A DNA stretch of 64,000 bases from NCBI RefSeq assembly GCF_033542235.1, contig NZ_JAWRCU010000003.1:1-64000 (forward strand). The letters are read 5' to 3'. The position numbers were made by a program, and so were the translations under genes. The DNA is from JAWRCU01 sp033542235. GTDB taxonomy: Bacteria > Pseudomonadota > Alphaproteobacteria > Rhizobiales > Rhizobiaceae. Shown here piece after piece: positions 52,410 to 61,548 of this stretch. The notes beneath the pieces were generated by a model. That model ran no database searches and had not been told where the DNA came from. It saw nothing but the letters and a program-made list of their open reading frames with translations. Every line of letters starts with the position of its first letter. Within the stretch, counting starts at the first letter, position 1.

Positions 52410-54188
52410 TCATGGCTCGATGAACGTGGAAAGCGCGCGCGAGCGCCGCGCCTGGCGAAGCTTGCCGAGCGCCTTTGCCTCGATCTGCCGGATGCGTTCG
52501 CGGGTGACCCCAAATACCTTGCCGACCTCTTCCAGCGTGTGCTCCGACGAGTCGCCGATCCCGAACCGCATCCGAAGGATGCGCTGCTCGCGCGGAGTGA
52601 GCTCGTCGAGAGCCCGAGCAATCGACTCCCGCAGCGCACTGGCCTCCGCCGCCTGGTGTGGATTGACCGCGTCGGGAGCCTCGATCAGGTCCCCGAGCGT
52701 TGCGTCGCCATCCTCGCCAACCGGAAGATCCAGCGAAGTCGGCTCCTGCACGAGCGTCAGAGCCCGCTTGACATGCTCCATGGGAAGGCCGGTACGGCGA
52801 GCGATCTCATCCGCTTCGGCCTGCCGGCCCTCGCGTTGATGCAAGATACGGCGTTCCCGCAACACCTTGCCGGTCGTCTCCGCCATGTGCACCGGCACCC
52901 GGATCATGCGGCCCTTATCGGCGATCGCGCGGGCAATCGACTGGCGTATCCACCACACCGCATAAGTGGAAACCTTCACGCCGCGGCGATAGTTGAATTT
53001 CTCCACGGCGTGCATCAAGCCGAGATTGCCCTCCTGGATCAGGTCAAGGAGCTCCAGGGACGTGCGATGCTTGTATTTGCGGGCAATCGAAACGACGAGT
53101 GGCAGTTGCGAGCGCACCATCCGTTCACGCTGCGCCCTGAGCTCGCGCCAGGCCTTGCCGGCTTCGGCTGCCGCACGCCGGAACTCCGCATGCGGAAGCC
53201 CCACACGCCGCTCGACGGCCGCAAGCTCCTCGCGCAGCGAAACAATGCCGTCCTCGATCCCTGGCGGGGACCGATCAAGATCGAACCTCTTACCCGCAAG
53301 CATGTCCAGCATCTGCCGACGCTCGATCTTGCAGGCAGCTGCAAGCTTGGCAAGCTTGATCTCCGTGGAACGAAGCAGCTTGCTTTCTGCTTCCAGCATT
53401 TCCATCAGTTGAGATACGCGGTCCGCCCGCAGGGGAATCGCCGAGGCCTCGGCGAAGCACGATAGCCGGTCGCTGAGCCGGGCCAGAACGTCGTGATCGT
53501 CATCCCCGCCGACGACAAGACGCTCATGCCTCAGGGCCGAAATTTCGGCGGCAATGACGGTAAGGCGGTCGAGAACCGGAGCAAGATCACCTTGTGGATC
53601 GGCCGCTGCCGCAAAGATCTCTTCTTTGTCGGTCGCACCGGACTGCGCCTCGTCGGCACCGGCGTCGGACTCGGATTGTTCGGGCTCCTCGAAATCTGCA
53701 GGCTCATGCTGCCCTGAGCCAAACAGCTCGAACAGGTCGGTAGCGCGAAGGCGACCTTCACGAAGGCCTTCGATCCACTCGGCGATGCGTTCGACAACAG
53801 CCGGGACACCGGACAGCTTCGCCACCAGGGTGTTCTGCGCCGCCTCGATGCGCATAGCGAGCGCCACCTCTTCCTCTCGCGTAAGCGGCTCGCTTGCCCC
53901 CATATCCCGGAGATAGGCACGGACCGGGTCGCGCGAGAGCACGGGCTCTCGCTTCGATGGAGGACCGTCGGCAGGCCTGGGCAGATCCGTCTGCTCGAGT
54001 GCGCTTCTCACGATGTCATCGAGACCGGGCTCGAGGGGAGCTTCAGATACGCTGACATTCTCGCGCGGAAGGGCATCGCCACGCGGGCCAGCAGGTTCCT
54101 CGGCGCTCTCGGCGAAGCCAGGGCGGTCCTCGAGTTCAATCGTCGTGTCTTCCCCGGTCGTGCCGAACCGGGTGTGCGGATAGCTCAT
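52410..54188 (-). CDS. RpoD-type sigma factor paralogue
   Basis: This 592-residue group 1-like sigma-70 has regions 1.2 (DPVRAYLRDMG, about 87), a long non-conserved region, region 2 (LPLVVSIARKYKHRTSLELLDLIQEGNLGLMHAV), 3, and region 4 (EHTLEEVGKVFGVTRERIRQIEAKALGKLR). It is shorter than typical rhizobial RpoD (about 670-690 from memory), its acidic N-terminus does not resemble region 1.1, and it ends RRSRALSTFIEP rather than a usual SRKLRSFL-like end. Its place among stress genes suggests a second, specialised sigma rather than the housekeeping one. Confidence 0.85.
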   Translation of the reverse strand: MSYPHTRFGTTGEDTTIELEDRPGFAESAEEPAGPRGDALPRENVSVSEAPLEPGLDDIVRSALEQTDLPRPADGPPSKREPVLSRDPVRAYLRDMGASEPLTREEEVALAMRIEAAQNTLVAKLSGVPAVVERIAEWIEGLREGRLRATDLFELFGSGQHEPADFEEPEQSESDAGADEAQSGATDKEEIFAAAADPQGDLAPVLDRLTVIAAEISALRHERLVVGGDDDHDVLARLSDRLSCFAEASAIPLRADRVSQLMEMLEAESKLLRSTEIKLAKLAAACKIERRQMLDMLAGKRFDLDRSPPGIEDGIVSLREELAAVERRVGLPHAEFRRAAAEAGKAWRELRAQRERMVRSQLPLVVSIARKYKHRTSLELLDLIQEGNLGLMHAVEKFNYRRGVKVSTYAVWWIRQSIARAIADKGRMIRVPVHMAETTGKVLRERRILHQREGRQAEADEIARRTGLPMEHVKRALTLVQEPTSLDLPVGEDGDATLGDLIEAPDAVNPHQAAEASALRESIARALDELTPREQRILRMRFGIGDSSEHTLEEVGKVFGVTRERIRQIEAKALGKLRQARRSRALSTFIEP

Positions 54189-54407
54189 GGATCTATGCTC
54201 GTGTCGAGATCGCCGGTCCGGATTGACTAAAAATTCGAACCCATGCCCCGCATCGACCTGTCGATGCGGCTTGGTGCCTTGCGGGATGGGATCGCCCTGT
54301 CTTCGCCCGGCTTCACCGGCGGCCAGTCTCGCACCCAGATGGGGACAGGGCGACGGAAAATCAATCTTTTCGATAAGACTGCGACAGGACGCGCCTGGCG
54401 CACAAGC

Positions 54408-54434
54408 AAAGAACCCTGCCAGGCAGGGTTCTTT
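54408..54434. terminator. Bidirectional terminator hairpin
   Basis: AAAGAACCCTGCC and GGCAGGGTTCTTT are perfect 13-base arms separated by one base. It follows the leftward hsp20 stop by about 35 bases. Confidence 0.7.
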
Positions 54435-54468
54435 GTTCTTCAGGGGGCACGCGCGCCAGCCATGACCT

Positions 54469-54960
54469 TTACTGAGCCTTGACCTCGACGTGGCGCGTCT
54501 TGGAGCTGGCTTTCGGGTTCTTCGGCACCTTTACGCTGAGCACGCCGTTCTTGAACCGAGCCTCGACCTTGTCGGGATCGACTTCGACATCGAAGGGGAT
54601 CATCCGCTCGAATCGACCGTAGCTACGCTCGGTATAGTGTCGGCCGCCAGTTTCCTCCTTGTGCTCGTTGCGCTTCTCGCCGGTGATCAACAGGCTGTTG
54701 TCGCGCAGATTGACCTCGACGTCCTTCTGCTCGAGGCCGGGCAGTTCCGCCTCGACCTCATAGGCCTGGTCTGTTTCATGCATGTCGATGCTCGGCCACC
54801 CGCCGGCCCGTAAGGACAAGGTCTGCCCCTGCGATTCCATAGGCGCGAAGAAATCGTCGAAGAGGCGGTCCATCTGCTGTCTGAATGACAGAAAAGGATC
54901 ACGCTCGAATACGGCCGGGCGGCGGAACGAGCCCGACGACGCAAGGCTGCGATTTGGCAT
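54469..54960 (-). CDS. Small heat-shock protein (Hsp20)
   Basis: This 163-residue alpha-crystallin-type chaperone has a short N-terminal arm (FLSFRQQMDRLFDDFF) and the alpha-crystallin domain (about 55-150: YEVEAELPGLEQKDVEVNL, GRFERMIPFDVEVDPDKVEARFKNGVLSVKVPK). It holds unfolded proteins in an ATP-independent way. It is the bacterial class with the usual GVLxVxVPK motif. It lies upstream of the sigma paralogue gene on the same strand, with a terminator between them. Confidence 0.94.
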   Translation of the reverse strand: MPNRSLASSGSFRRPAVFERDPFLSFRQQMDRLFDDFFAPMESQGQTLSLRAGGWPSIDMHETDQAYEVEAELPGLEQKDVEVNLRDNSLLITGEKRNEHKEETGGRHYTERSYGRFERMIPFDVEVDPDKVEARFKNGVLSVKVPKNPKASSKTRHVEVKAQ

Positions 54961-54992
54961 CTTTTCCTCCTGTTCGATTTGCCGCTACGTGG

Positions 54993-55037
54993 GGCATGAT
55001 CCCGAAAAATTGTAGACTTCTCGGACAAGACCATGCC
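54993..55037. repeat. Dispersed palindromic repeat copy
   Basis: GGCATGATCCCGA (54993) and TCGGACAAGACCATGCC (55021-55037) form an imperfect stem like that at 15363-15424. It lies in the divergent spacer between hsp20 and the DUF2267 gene. Confidence 0.6.
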
Positions 55038-55193
55038 GCAAAAACAAAGTGCGCGGCATCCCGCTGAACCAGCGGTGTCAGGCGAAGTTCCCGTCGCGAG
55101 CAAAAAAAGCGCCAGCCTCTCCGAGGCATTACGAAACAATGGCAATGGCAGGGCGTTCTGCCCGGAAAGACTGACGCGATCAGGAGGATCAAG

Positions 55194-55634
55194 ATGAGTA
55201 CGACCGGCATAGACGCCTTCGACAAAACGATTCAGGTCACCAATACGTGGTTGAACGAAATCATGGCCGATCACGGTCCGGACCGGCAGGTAGCCTGGCA
55301 TGTGCTGAGCGCCGTCTTGCACGTGCTTCGCGATCGCTTGACAACCGATCTCTCGGCAAATCTGGGCGCACAGCTTCCGCTGCTGGTCCGGGGAACCTAT
55401 TATGACCAGTTCGAGCCTTCCAGGCAGCCCGATAAGTCCCGCTCGCTGGACGAGTTCCTGCATCAGGTCCAGCAGGAACTCAGATATACGCGGCCGGTCG
55501 ATTCGAAGGAGGCGGTGCGCAGCGTGTTCAAGGTGCTGTCGCACTACATCGACCCGTGCGAAGTGCGTAAGGTTCGGCTGGCGCTTCCCGGTGACGTCCG
55601 TGACCTCTGGCCGGATCCCGACATCCGGCACTGA
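55194..55634 (+). CDS. DUF2267 protein
   Basis: This 146-residue protein has the DUF2267 pattern. FDKTIQVTNTWLNEIM and WHVLSAVLHVLRDRLTTDLSANLGAQLPLLVRGTYYD are followed by the second helical half EAVRSVFKVLSHYIDPCEVRKVRLALPGDVRDLWP. The family's function is unknown, but its genes often sit with stress and low-oxygen genes, as here. AGGAGG lies upstream of the ATG. Confidence 0.88.
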   Translation: MSTTGIDAFDKTIQVTNTWLNEIMADHGPDRQVAWHVLSAVLHVLRDRLTTDLSANLGAQLPLLVRGTYYDQFEPSRQPDKSRSLDEFLHQVQQELRYTRPVDSKEAVRSVFKVLSHYIDPCEVRKVRLALPGDVRDLWPDPDIRH

Positions 55635-55703
55635 CGTCGAACGCATTCGGCTCGACCAGGTCGGGCCGAAGCTATCCCCGGTCAGCACCCAACAGCGCGG
55701 GAC

Positions 55704-56969
55704 TCAGAATCCATATCGGCCGATTGCCAGCTCCGTCACGTCGATCTCCGGCTTCCTGCCCGAGATGAGGTCGGCGAGCACGCGTCCGGAGCCGCAGGCC
55801 ATTGTCCAGCCGAGCGTTCCGTGGCCGGTGTTCAGGTATAGATTCGGGTATTTCGTCGGGCCGATGATCGGCGGTCCGTCCGGCGTCATCGGGCGCAAGC
55901 CGGACCAGAAGCTTGCCCGCGAAGGGTCGCCGCCGTCGGGGAAGAGGTCACCGACGGAATGCTCGAGCGTGGCCCGGCGGGCCGCGCGCAGGCTGAGGTC
56001 ATAGCCGGCGATTTCGGCTGTGCCGCCGACACGAATGCGGTCGCCTAGACGCGTGATCGCCACCTTGTAGGTTTCGTCCATGACCGTCGAGGCGGGTGCG
56101 CCGTCCGGGTCGGTGATCGGCACGGTGATCGAATAGCCCTTGATCGGGTAGACGGGGACCGAGATGCCGAGCGGCCGCAGCATGATCGGGGAATAGCTGC
56201 CGAGGGCAGCGACATAGGCATCGGCCGTCAGCAATCCAGCGCTTGTCCAGACGCCTGCAATCCTGCCCGCCTCCACCGCGATCCGCTCGATCGTGGTGTC
56301 GAACCGGAACGTGACCCCGCGCCCGGCGGCGTGGGCCGCGAGCTTCTCGGTAAACATCTTGCAATCCCCGGTCTCGTCCCCCGGCAACCTCAAGCCGCCG
56401 ACGAACTTGCCGCGCACCTTGGCCAGCGCCGGCTCGGCCGCGATGCAGCCATCGGGGTCGAGCACCTCGAACGGCACGCCGAACCGCTTGAGCACTTCGA
56501 CATCGCCGCCGATCCCGTCGAGCTGCTTCTTGTTGCGGAACAGCTGGAGCGTTCCCTGGCTACGCTCGTCATAAGCAATACCGGCCAGAGCTCGCAGCTC
56601 GCGCAGCTGGTCGCGGCTATACTCGGCAATCGGCACCATGCGTGCCTTGTTCGCCGCGTAGCGCGCCGAAGTGCAGTTTGAGAGCATCATGAAGACCCAG
56701 CGCCACATGGCCGGGTCAATGGCGGGCCTGATCACCAGCGGCCCGTGGCGCATGAGCAGCCACTTGATAGCCTTGATCGGGACGCCTGGCCCGGCCCAGG
56801 GCGAAGAATAGCCGGGCGAAACCTCGCCGGCATTGGCGAAGCTCGTCTCCAGCGCCGGGCCGGGCTTGCGGTCGACGACCGTCACCTCGTGGCCGGCCGC
56901 CGCGAGATAATACGCGGTGGTGACGCCGATCACCCCGCTGCCCAGAACAACTATTCTCACCCCTGCCAC
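55704..56969 (-). CDS. dadA: D-amino acid dehydrogenase small subunit (DadA)
   Basis: This 421-residue FAD enzyme oxidises D-alanine and other D-amino acids to 2-oxo acids at the membrane. The FAD motif is VVLGSGVIGVTTAYYLAAAGHEVTVVD (6-32). FANAGEVSPGYSSPWAGPG and the C-terminal GLRPMTPDGPPIIGPT and GHGTLGWTMACGSG are DadA signatures. It overlaps the end of the alanine racemase gene by 13 bases, giving the usual L-alanine to D-alanine to pyruvate pathway. Confidence 0.93.
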   Translation of the reverse strand: MAGVRIVVLGSGVIGVTTAYYLAAAGHEVTVVDRKPGPALETSFANAGEVSPGYSSPWAGPGVPIKAIKWLLMRHGPLVIRPAIDPAMWRWVFMMLSNCTSARYAANKARMVPIAEYSRDQLRELRALAGIAYDERSQGTLQLFRNKKQLDGIGGDVEVLKRFGVPFEVLDPDGCIAAEPALAKVRGKFVGGLRLPGDETGDCKMFTEKLAAHAAGRGVTFRFDTTIERIAVEAGRIAGVWTSAGLLTADAYVAALGSYSPIMLRPLGISVPVYPIKGYSITVPITDPDGAPASTVMDETYKVAITRLGDRIRVGGTAEIAGYDLSLRAARRATLEHSVGDLFPDGGDPSRASFWSGLRPMTPDGPPIIGPTKYPNLYLNTGHGTLGWTMACGSGRVLADLISGRKPEIDVTELAIGRYGF

Positions 56970-58126
56970 CTCGTCCGGATAAATTCCGCCATTTCTTGCT
57001 TTTCTTCGTCGGCATAGACGCGATGAAAGCGGCCGCCGAGCGAGGTCAAGATCTCGTAGCCGATCGTGCCCGAAAGAGCAGCGACGTCGTCGACGGTCTG
57101 GCGCGCACCGATCAGCTCGACGAGATCTCCCGCTTTCAGCCTATCCGGCGACAAGCTCGACACGTCAAGGATGATGCTGTCCATCGAGACCCGTCCGACG
57201 AACGGCAACCTCGTATCTTCGAGCCACGCAGCGGCCGCCCCGCCGCGCAGCCAGCCGTCGGCATAGCCAAGCGAGATGGTCGCAGTCCTCATGGGCGCGC
57301 CCGCTTGAAAATCATGGCCGTAGCCGATGCCGGCACCGGCCGGCAGTTCGCGAATCTGGATCACCTTCGCCGCAAGCTGCACGACCTGCTGCATCGGGTT
57401 GGGGCTTCCAGGGGTCGGGTTGATGCCGAAGAGCGCGGCGCCCGGACGGGCAAGGTCGAAATGATATGCTTCGCCAAGAAAGATTCCCGAGGAATTGGCA
57501 AGCGAGGAGGGAGCCTTGGGCAACATCGCGCTGAGCCGTTTGAACTCGCCGAGCTGTGCTTCGTTTGCCGGGTTGTCCGGCTCGTCGGCACAGGCGAGAT
57601 GGCTCATGACATGGACGATCTCGATGCCGTCGAAGGCGTCCGGCATTGCCGCGATGCGTTCGACATCTGCCGGCGGCAGCCCGAGACGCGACATGCCGCT
57701 GTCGACCTGCAGCGTGCCGGGAAGCGGTCTGCCGGCACGGCTTGCGGCCCTGCGCCACGCCTCTATCTGCTCCAGGCTGTTCAGCACCGGGATCGCGCTC
57801 CATTCAATACATTCCTCCTCTGCGCCGGGTGGAATGCCGTTCAGCACATGGATCGCCGGCTTTTGGCCGAGGGCGAGACGGAGCGCCTCGGCTTCCGGCA
57901 GGTGCGCGACGAAGAACGTCTCGCAGCCTTCCTCCGCCAGCACGCCGGCAATCGCTGCCGCGCCGAGACCGTAGCCGTTCGCCTTGACGACGCCGGCAGG
58001 CGGCACGCCGCCAAGCTTGCGCTTCAGCACGCGGTAGTTTTCGCGCAACGCCGAGAGATCGACGGTGAGCACCGCCCCGGCGGCGGCCATTGAAAAGGCA
58101 GGACTCTGCTGTCTCATCATGGCCAA
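56957..58126 (-). CDS. alr: Alanine racemase, catabolic type
   Basis: This 389-residue PLP enzyme has Lys48 in VVKANGYGLGA binding PLP, the catalytic Tyr in AGIGYGHDF (about 270), and ATISLGYADGW. It heads the dadX-dadA-type operon, so a catabolic role is likely, though it could also supply D-alanine for the wall. ATGs at 58126 and 58117 are both possible. Confidence 0.92.
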   Translation of the reverse strand: MAMMRQQSPAFSMAAAGAVLTVDLSALRENYRVLKRKLGGVPPAGVVKANGYGLGAAAIAGVLAEEGCETFFVAHLPEAEALRLALGQKPAIHVLNGIPPGAEEECIEWSAIPVLNSLEQIEAWRRAASRAGRPLPGTLQVDSGMSRLGLPPADVERIAAMPDAFDGIEIVHVMSHLACADEPDNPANEAQLGEFKRLSAMLPKAPSSLANSSGIFLGEAYHFDLARPGAALFGINPTPGSPNPMQQVVQLAAKVIQIRELPAGAGIGYGHDFQAGAPMRTATISLGYADGWLRGGAAAAWLEDTRLPFVGRVSMDSIILDVSSLSPDRLKAGDLVELIGARQTVDDVAALSGTIGYEILTSLGGRFHRVYADEEKQEMAEFIRTRWQG

Positions 58127-58180
58127 TCACTAGACTCGAGATGATGGACGGGCAACTTCCGCAGGGTCAAGCCGGTGCTG

Positions 58181-58302
58181 CGGCATGACCGCGGGCCGGA
58201 GCTCAGCGACAGCAAAAAGTTGCAAGGTTTTCGGGTTGGATCGCCCCGAAAACCAAGATTCGATACAGGATGAATGGCTTGGATCCGTTTCATCCTGATC
58301 TA
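58181..58302. repeat. Dispersed repeat copy ending in a stop codon
   Basis: The core CAGCAAAAAGTTGCA and flanking TTTTCGG match the 15.4-kb element. A second pair CAGGATGAA (58267) and TTTCATCCTG (58291-58300 region) follows. The terminal CTA at 58300-58302 is the TAG stop of the leftward hydrolase gene. Confidence 0.6.
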
Positions 58303-59172
58303 ATGGCTCGTCATCCAGGCAACCATGTCGTCGAGCACGGCGGCCTTCTTGCGGTGGGTCTTGGAGAAGGCGAGCAACGTGTCGATGTGGCGCGCGCCCG
58401 GATAGAGAATCACCTTGACCGGCTTGCCCGCCTTGTGAAGCTCGGCTGCGAGCTCGCGCGGATTCTTCGGCGGGACCAGCGTTTCGGACGCGCCGGCAAG
58501 CAGCAGCACGGGTGGCGTGCCGCGGCTGGCGGCGACGCGTTTGATGGGTTGGGTCGAGGCGAGATCGGGCGCCGCCGAATCGAAGGCGCGGTGCTCCGCC
58601 ATGTACTTGAACGGCAGGAAATCATAGGGGCCGGAAATGCCGATGACGCCATGCATGATCGACGGCGACAACCCTTCATTGCCGAGGAACTCCGGCCCAA
58701 GCGCCACCATCATCGCATTATAGGCGCCGGCCGAATGACCGGCGACGAATATGCGCTGCCGATTCCCGCCGTAATTGGCGATGTTGCGGTAGGTCCAGGC
58801 GATCGCCTTCGCGCTGTCCTCCACGAAGGCGGGATAGGTGACCTCCGGAACCAGCCTGTAGTCGGGCACAACCACGACATAACCACGCTGCGTGAGCGCA
58901 TTGGCAACGAAGCTCACCTCTTCCTTGCGGCCGAGCTTCCACGAACCCCCGTAGAAGAACACGACCACGTCCTTGTTCGCGGCGCCCCCGGCAGGCTTGT
59001 AAATGTCGAGCTTCTGCCGGTGCTCGCTGCCATAGGCGATGTCGCTGGTGACGACCTCCTCCGCGCGGTTCTGCGGAACCAGGTCGTTATAGACAGTAAG
59101 CGCGGTGCACGAGACCAGAGGAAGGACCAGCAGGATCGCGAGCGCCTTCAGGAGCGGTCCGATCTGAGGCAT
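58300..59172 (-). CDS. Alpha/beta hydrolase, lipoprotein (BD-FAE/HSL type)
   Basis: This 290-residue lipid-anchored esterase-like protein has signal MPQIGPLLKALAILLVLPLVSC with a lipobox ending at Cys22. The hydrolase core has FFYGGSW (oxyanion hole), nucleophile Ser in AGHSAGAYN, a late acid residue and His in GARHIDTLLAF. Such proteins act on small carboxylic esters or acylated sugars at the cell envelope. The ATG at 59172 was chosen to place the signal peptide at the start. Confidence 0.85.
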   Translation of the reverse strand: MPQIGPLLKALAILLVLPLVSCTALTVYNDLVPQNRAEEVVTSDIAYGSEHRQKLDIYKPAGGAANKDVVVFFYGGSWKLGRKEEVSFVANALTQRGYVVVVPDYRLVPEVTYPAFVEDSAKAIAWTYRNIANYGGNRQRIFVAGHSAGAYNAMMVALGPEFLGNEGLSPSIMHGVIGISGPYDFLPFKYMAEHRAFDSAAPDLASTQPIKRVAASRGTPPVLLLAGASETLVPPKNPRELAAELHKAGKPVKVILYPGARHIDTLLAFSKTHRKKAAVLDDMVAWMTSH

Positions 59173-59646
59173 GCCCAACCGTCGTTCCAACACGAAGCTG
59201 CGACCCAGCACCTTCCCTGGCATGGCCTTCGAGCGGCGCCGCAGCTCTCTCCACCTTCCCATTCGTTCAGGTCAGGCAGGTTGCCCATCCAGACGCGGAC
59301 GGAGCGTCAGCCCCGGGCCGCAACGCAGCCGCTCAGCTGCCCGAGCGGCAGCACTTCCTAGCCGATTTGCGGTTGTGAATGAACGGGAGGGCGCCTGGGT
59401 CAACTTGCCGCGCTGCACAAGTAGAAATGCCCGGGTTGTTCTACCAAGGTTTGCCTGGAGTCCCTGTCGCAGGTTGTTGTCGCGGCCGCGCGAGCACACG
59501 CTAGCGGAGCGCGGCTGCCGAGAGGTGTGCGACTCTCCCGACGATGGCGGGCTTGCTGTTCGCTGCCGCCGAAGCCATTATGATCTGCGTCGCCGGCCAA
59601 CGCCGCGCGGCTATTTTTAGCAGCATTTCTTATTGGAGAGGCTGAG
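59173..59646. other. Non-coding gap
   Basis: This 474-base divergent spacer lies between the hydrolase and UDP-glucose dehydrogenase genes. I see no convincing gene, repeat or operator. A GGAGAGG ribosome site for ugd lies just before 59647. Confidence 0.4.
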
Positions 59647-60984
59647 ATGCATATCGCAATCATCGGCAGCGGTTATGTCGGTCTGGTGTCCGGCGTCTGC
59701 CTCGCCGGCTTCGGCCATACCGTCATCTGCACCGACAAGGACGCTGGGCGCATCGCCAAGTTGAACGCCGGCGAAATGCCGATCTATGAACCTGGGCTCG
59801 ACGAGATTGTCGAGGAAAACGTCGCCCAGCACAGGCTGTCGTTTTCGACCGATGTCGCGGCCGCCGTTCGTGCAAGCGACGTGGTCTTTATCTGCGTCGG
59901 TACTCCCGCCCGGCGCGGCGACGGTTTCGCTGACCTTTCCTTCGTCCATGAATGCGCGCGCGAGATCGCCCATCACCTCGACGGCTACAAGGTCATCGTG
60001 ACAAAATCGACCGTGCCTGTCGGCACTGGCGACGAGGTCGAGCGTATCTTGCGTGAGTCGGCGCCCGACAAGGAATTCGGCGTGGTCTCCAATCCAGAAT
60101 TCCTGCGCGAAGGCGCGGCGATCGACGATTTCCGGCGGCCCGACCGCATTGTCATCGGCGTCAATGACGAGCGTGCCCGCGAGGTGATGGAGCTCGTCTA
60201 CCGGCCGCTCTACCTCAACCGGGCGCCCTTCCTTTTCACCGACCGAAGAAGCGCCGAGATCATCAAATACGCCTCCAATGCCTTCCTGGCGGCCAAGATT
60301 ACCTTCATCAACGAGGTGGCCGACCTTTGCGAGGCGGTCGGCGCCAATGTGCAGGATGTCGCCCGCGGCATGGGTCTCGACAACCGCATCGGGTCGAAGT
60401 TCCTGCATGCCGGGCCGGGCTATGGCGGCTCGTGCTTTCCCAAGGACACCGTTGCGCTGATCCGCACTGGCGAGGAGCACGGCGCGCCGCTTCGCATCGT
60501 CGAGACGGTCGCCGCCGTCAACGACCGCCGCAAGCGCTCCATGGCAAGGAAGATCGCAAATGCCTGCGGAGGCGAGATCCGTGACCTGACGATTGCCATA
60601 TTGGGGCTGACCTTCAAGCCGAAGACCGACGACATGCGCGAAGCACCCTCCATCCCGATCGTGCAAGGGCTGATCGATCTCGGAGCCAAGGTCAGGGCTT
60701 ACGACCCGCAGGGAGCGCGCATTGCCAAGGGCGAGCTGCCGGACGTCCAATTTGCTTCCGACCCATACGACTGCGCGGCCGGTGCCGATGCGCTGGTCAT
60801 CGTGACGGAATGGGACATGTTCCGCGCGCTCGACCTCAATCGCATCAAGAGCCTGTTGGCGAGACCCAATTTCATCGACCTGCGCAATATCTACGACCCG
60901 GAAGACGTCGAGGCAGCCGGCCTTTCCTACACCGGGATAGGGCGCGTGAGCCCCGGCCACGTAGCCAAAGCTGGGCAGGCCTGA
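59647..60984 (+). CDS. ugd: UDP-glucose 6-dehydrogenase
   Basis: This 445-residue enzyme oxidises UDP-glucose to UDP-glucuronate with two NAD+. The NAD-binding GSGYVGL is at 7-13, EFLREGAAIDDF in the middle, and catalytic Cys263 in GYGGSCFPKD. DPQGARIAKGELPD and ALVIVTEWDMFRALD are in the C-terminal UDP-binding half. UDP-glucuronate feeds exopolysaccharide, capsule or LPS synthesis (RkpK in rhizobia). No other polysaccharide genes adjoin it here. Confidence 0.95.
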   Translation: MHIAIIGSGYVGLVSGVCLAGFGHTVICTDKDAGRIAKLNAGEMPIYEPGLDEIVEENVAQHRLSFSTDVAAAVRASDVVFICVGTPARRGDGFADLSFVHECAREIAHHLDGYKVIVTKSTVPVGTGDEVERILRESAPDKEFGVVSNPEFLREGAAIDDFRRPDRIVIGVNDERAREVMELVYRPLYLNRAPFLFTDRRSAEIIKYASNAFLAAKITFINEVADLCEAVGANVQDVARGMGLDNRIGSKFLHAGPGYGGSCFPKDTVALIRTGEEHGAPLRIVETVAAVNDRRKRSMARKIANACGGEIRDLTIAILGLTFKPKTDDMREAPSIPIVQGLIDLGAKVRAYDPQGARIAKGELPDVQFASDPYDCAAGADALVIVTEWDMFRALDLNRIKSLLARPNFIDLRNIYDPEDVEAAGLSYTGIGRVSPGHVAKAGQA

Positions 60985-61044
60985 CCGGGTTTCGATTCGC
61001 GTAAGAAATCTGGGCGACCATATCCGGTCGCGCATTCGTGGCTG

Positions 61045-61064
61045 ACGCCGCGAGTGCGCGGCGT
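61045..61064 (+). terminator. Hairpin after ugd
   Basis: ACGCCGCG and CGCGGCGT form a perfect 8-bp stem with an AGTG loop, 60 bases after the ugd stop, followed by TACTATTCCT. It is a probable terminator with a weak U-tract. Confidence 0.4.
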
Positions 61065-61083
61065 TACTATTCCTGACACATCT

Positions 61084-61120
61084 TGCCATATGGCACTAAA
61101 TTGATTAGATAGTGCCATAT
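61084..61120 (+). promoter_or_regulatory. Promoter and operator of the Xre-RES operon
   Basis: TTGCCA (61084-61089) and TAGATA (61106-61111) are 17 bases apart. Perfect 11-bp inverted repeats ATATGGCACTA (61088-61098) and TAGTGCCATAT (61110-61120) overlap both boxes, the usual arrangement for antitoxin autorepression. Confidence 0.7.
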
Positions 61121-61134
61121 TGGAGTTGTCGATC

Positions 61135-61548
61135 ATGCCCGTCTTGCAGCCCGTCGACACGGCCGAGCGTGATTTTCGGCCTTCGCCGATCACCGATGAG
61201 GAAGCGGCCGCCATGTTTCGCGCGGCAGTCAATCTCTTCCGGCTCTGGGCTATCACAGACGAGGAGGCCGCGACGCTGCTCGATCTGCCGCTGCGCACCT
61301 ATCGTCGATGGAAGGGCGGCGAACCCGGCCGCATCGATCGCGACGGCAAGGCGCGCCTTTCCAACATAATGGGCATCCACAAGGCGCTGCGCATCATCTT
61401 CCGCGAGACGCAGCGCGCCTATTCCTGGATCAAGGCGCCGAATGCGGCCTTTGCCGGCAGAAGCGCGCTCGACGTCATGCTTGGCGGCGAGCTCACCGAT
61501 TTGATGCGGGTGCGCCGCTATCTCGACGCCGAGCGCGGCGCCTGGTGA
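61135..61548 (+). CDS. Xre/MbcA/ParS-family antitoxin
   Basis: This 137-residue antitoxin has an N-terminal helix-turn-helix (ITDEEAATLLDLPLRTYRRWKGG) and the C-terminal MbcA/ParS toxin-binding domain (LSNIMGIHKALRIIF, then FAGRSALDVMLGG and LMRVRRYLDAERGAW). It neutralises the RES toxin and represses its own promoter. The ATG at 61135 has GGAG 9 bases upstream; an in-frame TTG at 61120 is less likely. Its TGA overlaps the toxin's GTG. Confidence 0.9.
   Translation: MPVLQPVDTAERDFRPSPITDEEAAAMFRAAVNLFRLWAITDEEAATLLDLPLRTYRRWKGGEPGRIDRDGKARLSNIMGIHKALRIIFRETQRAYSWIKAPNAAFAGRSALDVMLGGELTDLMRVRRYLDAERGAW

Noticed and set aside
59617..61089. 490-codon frame antisense to UDP-glucose dehydrogenase
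   Set aside because: It is a mirror of a fully canonical Ugd protein and has no family features of its own.
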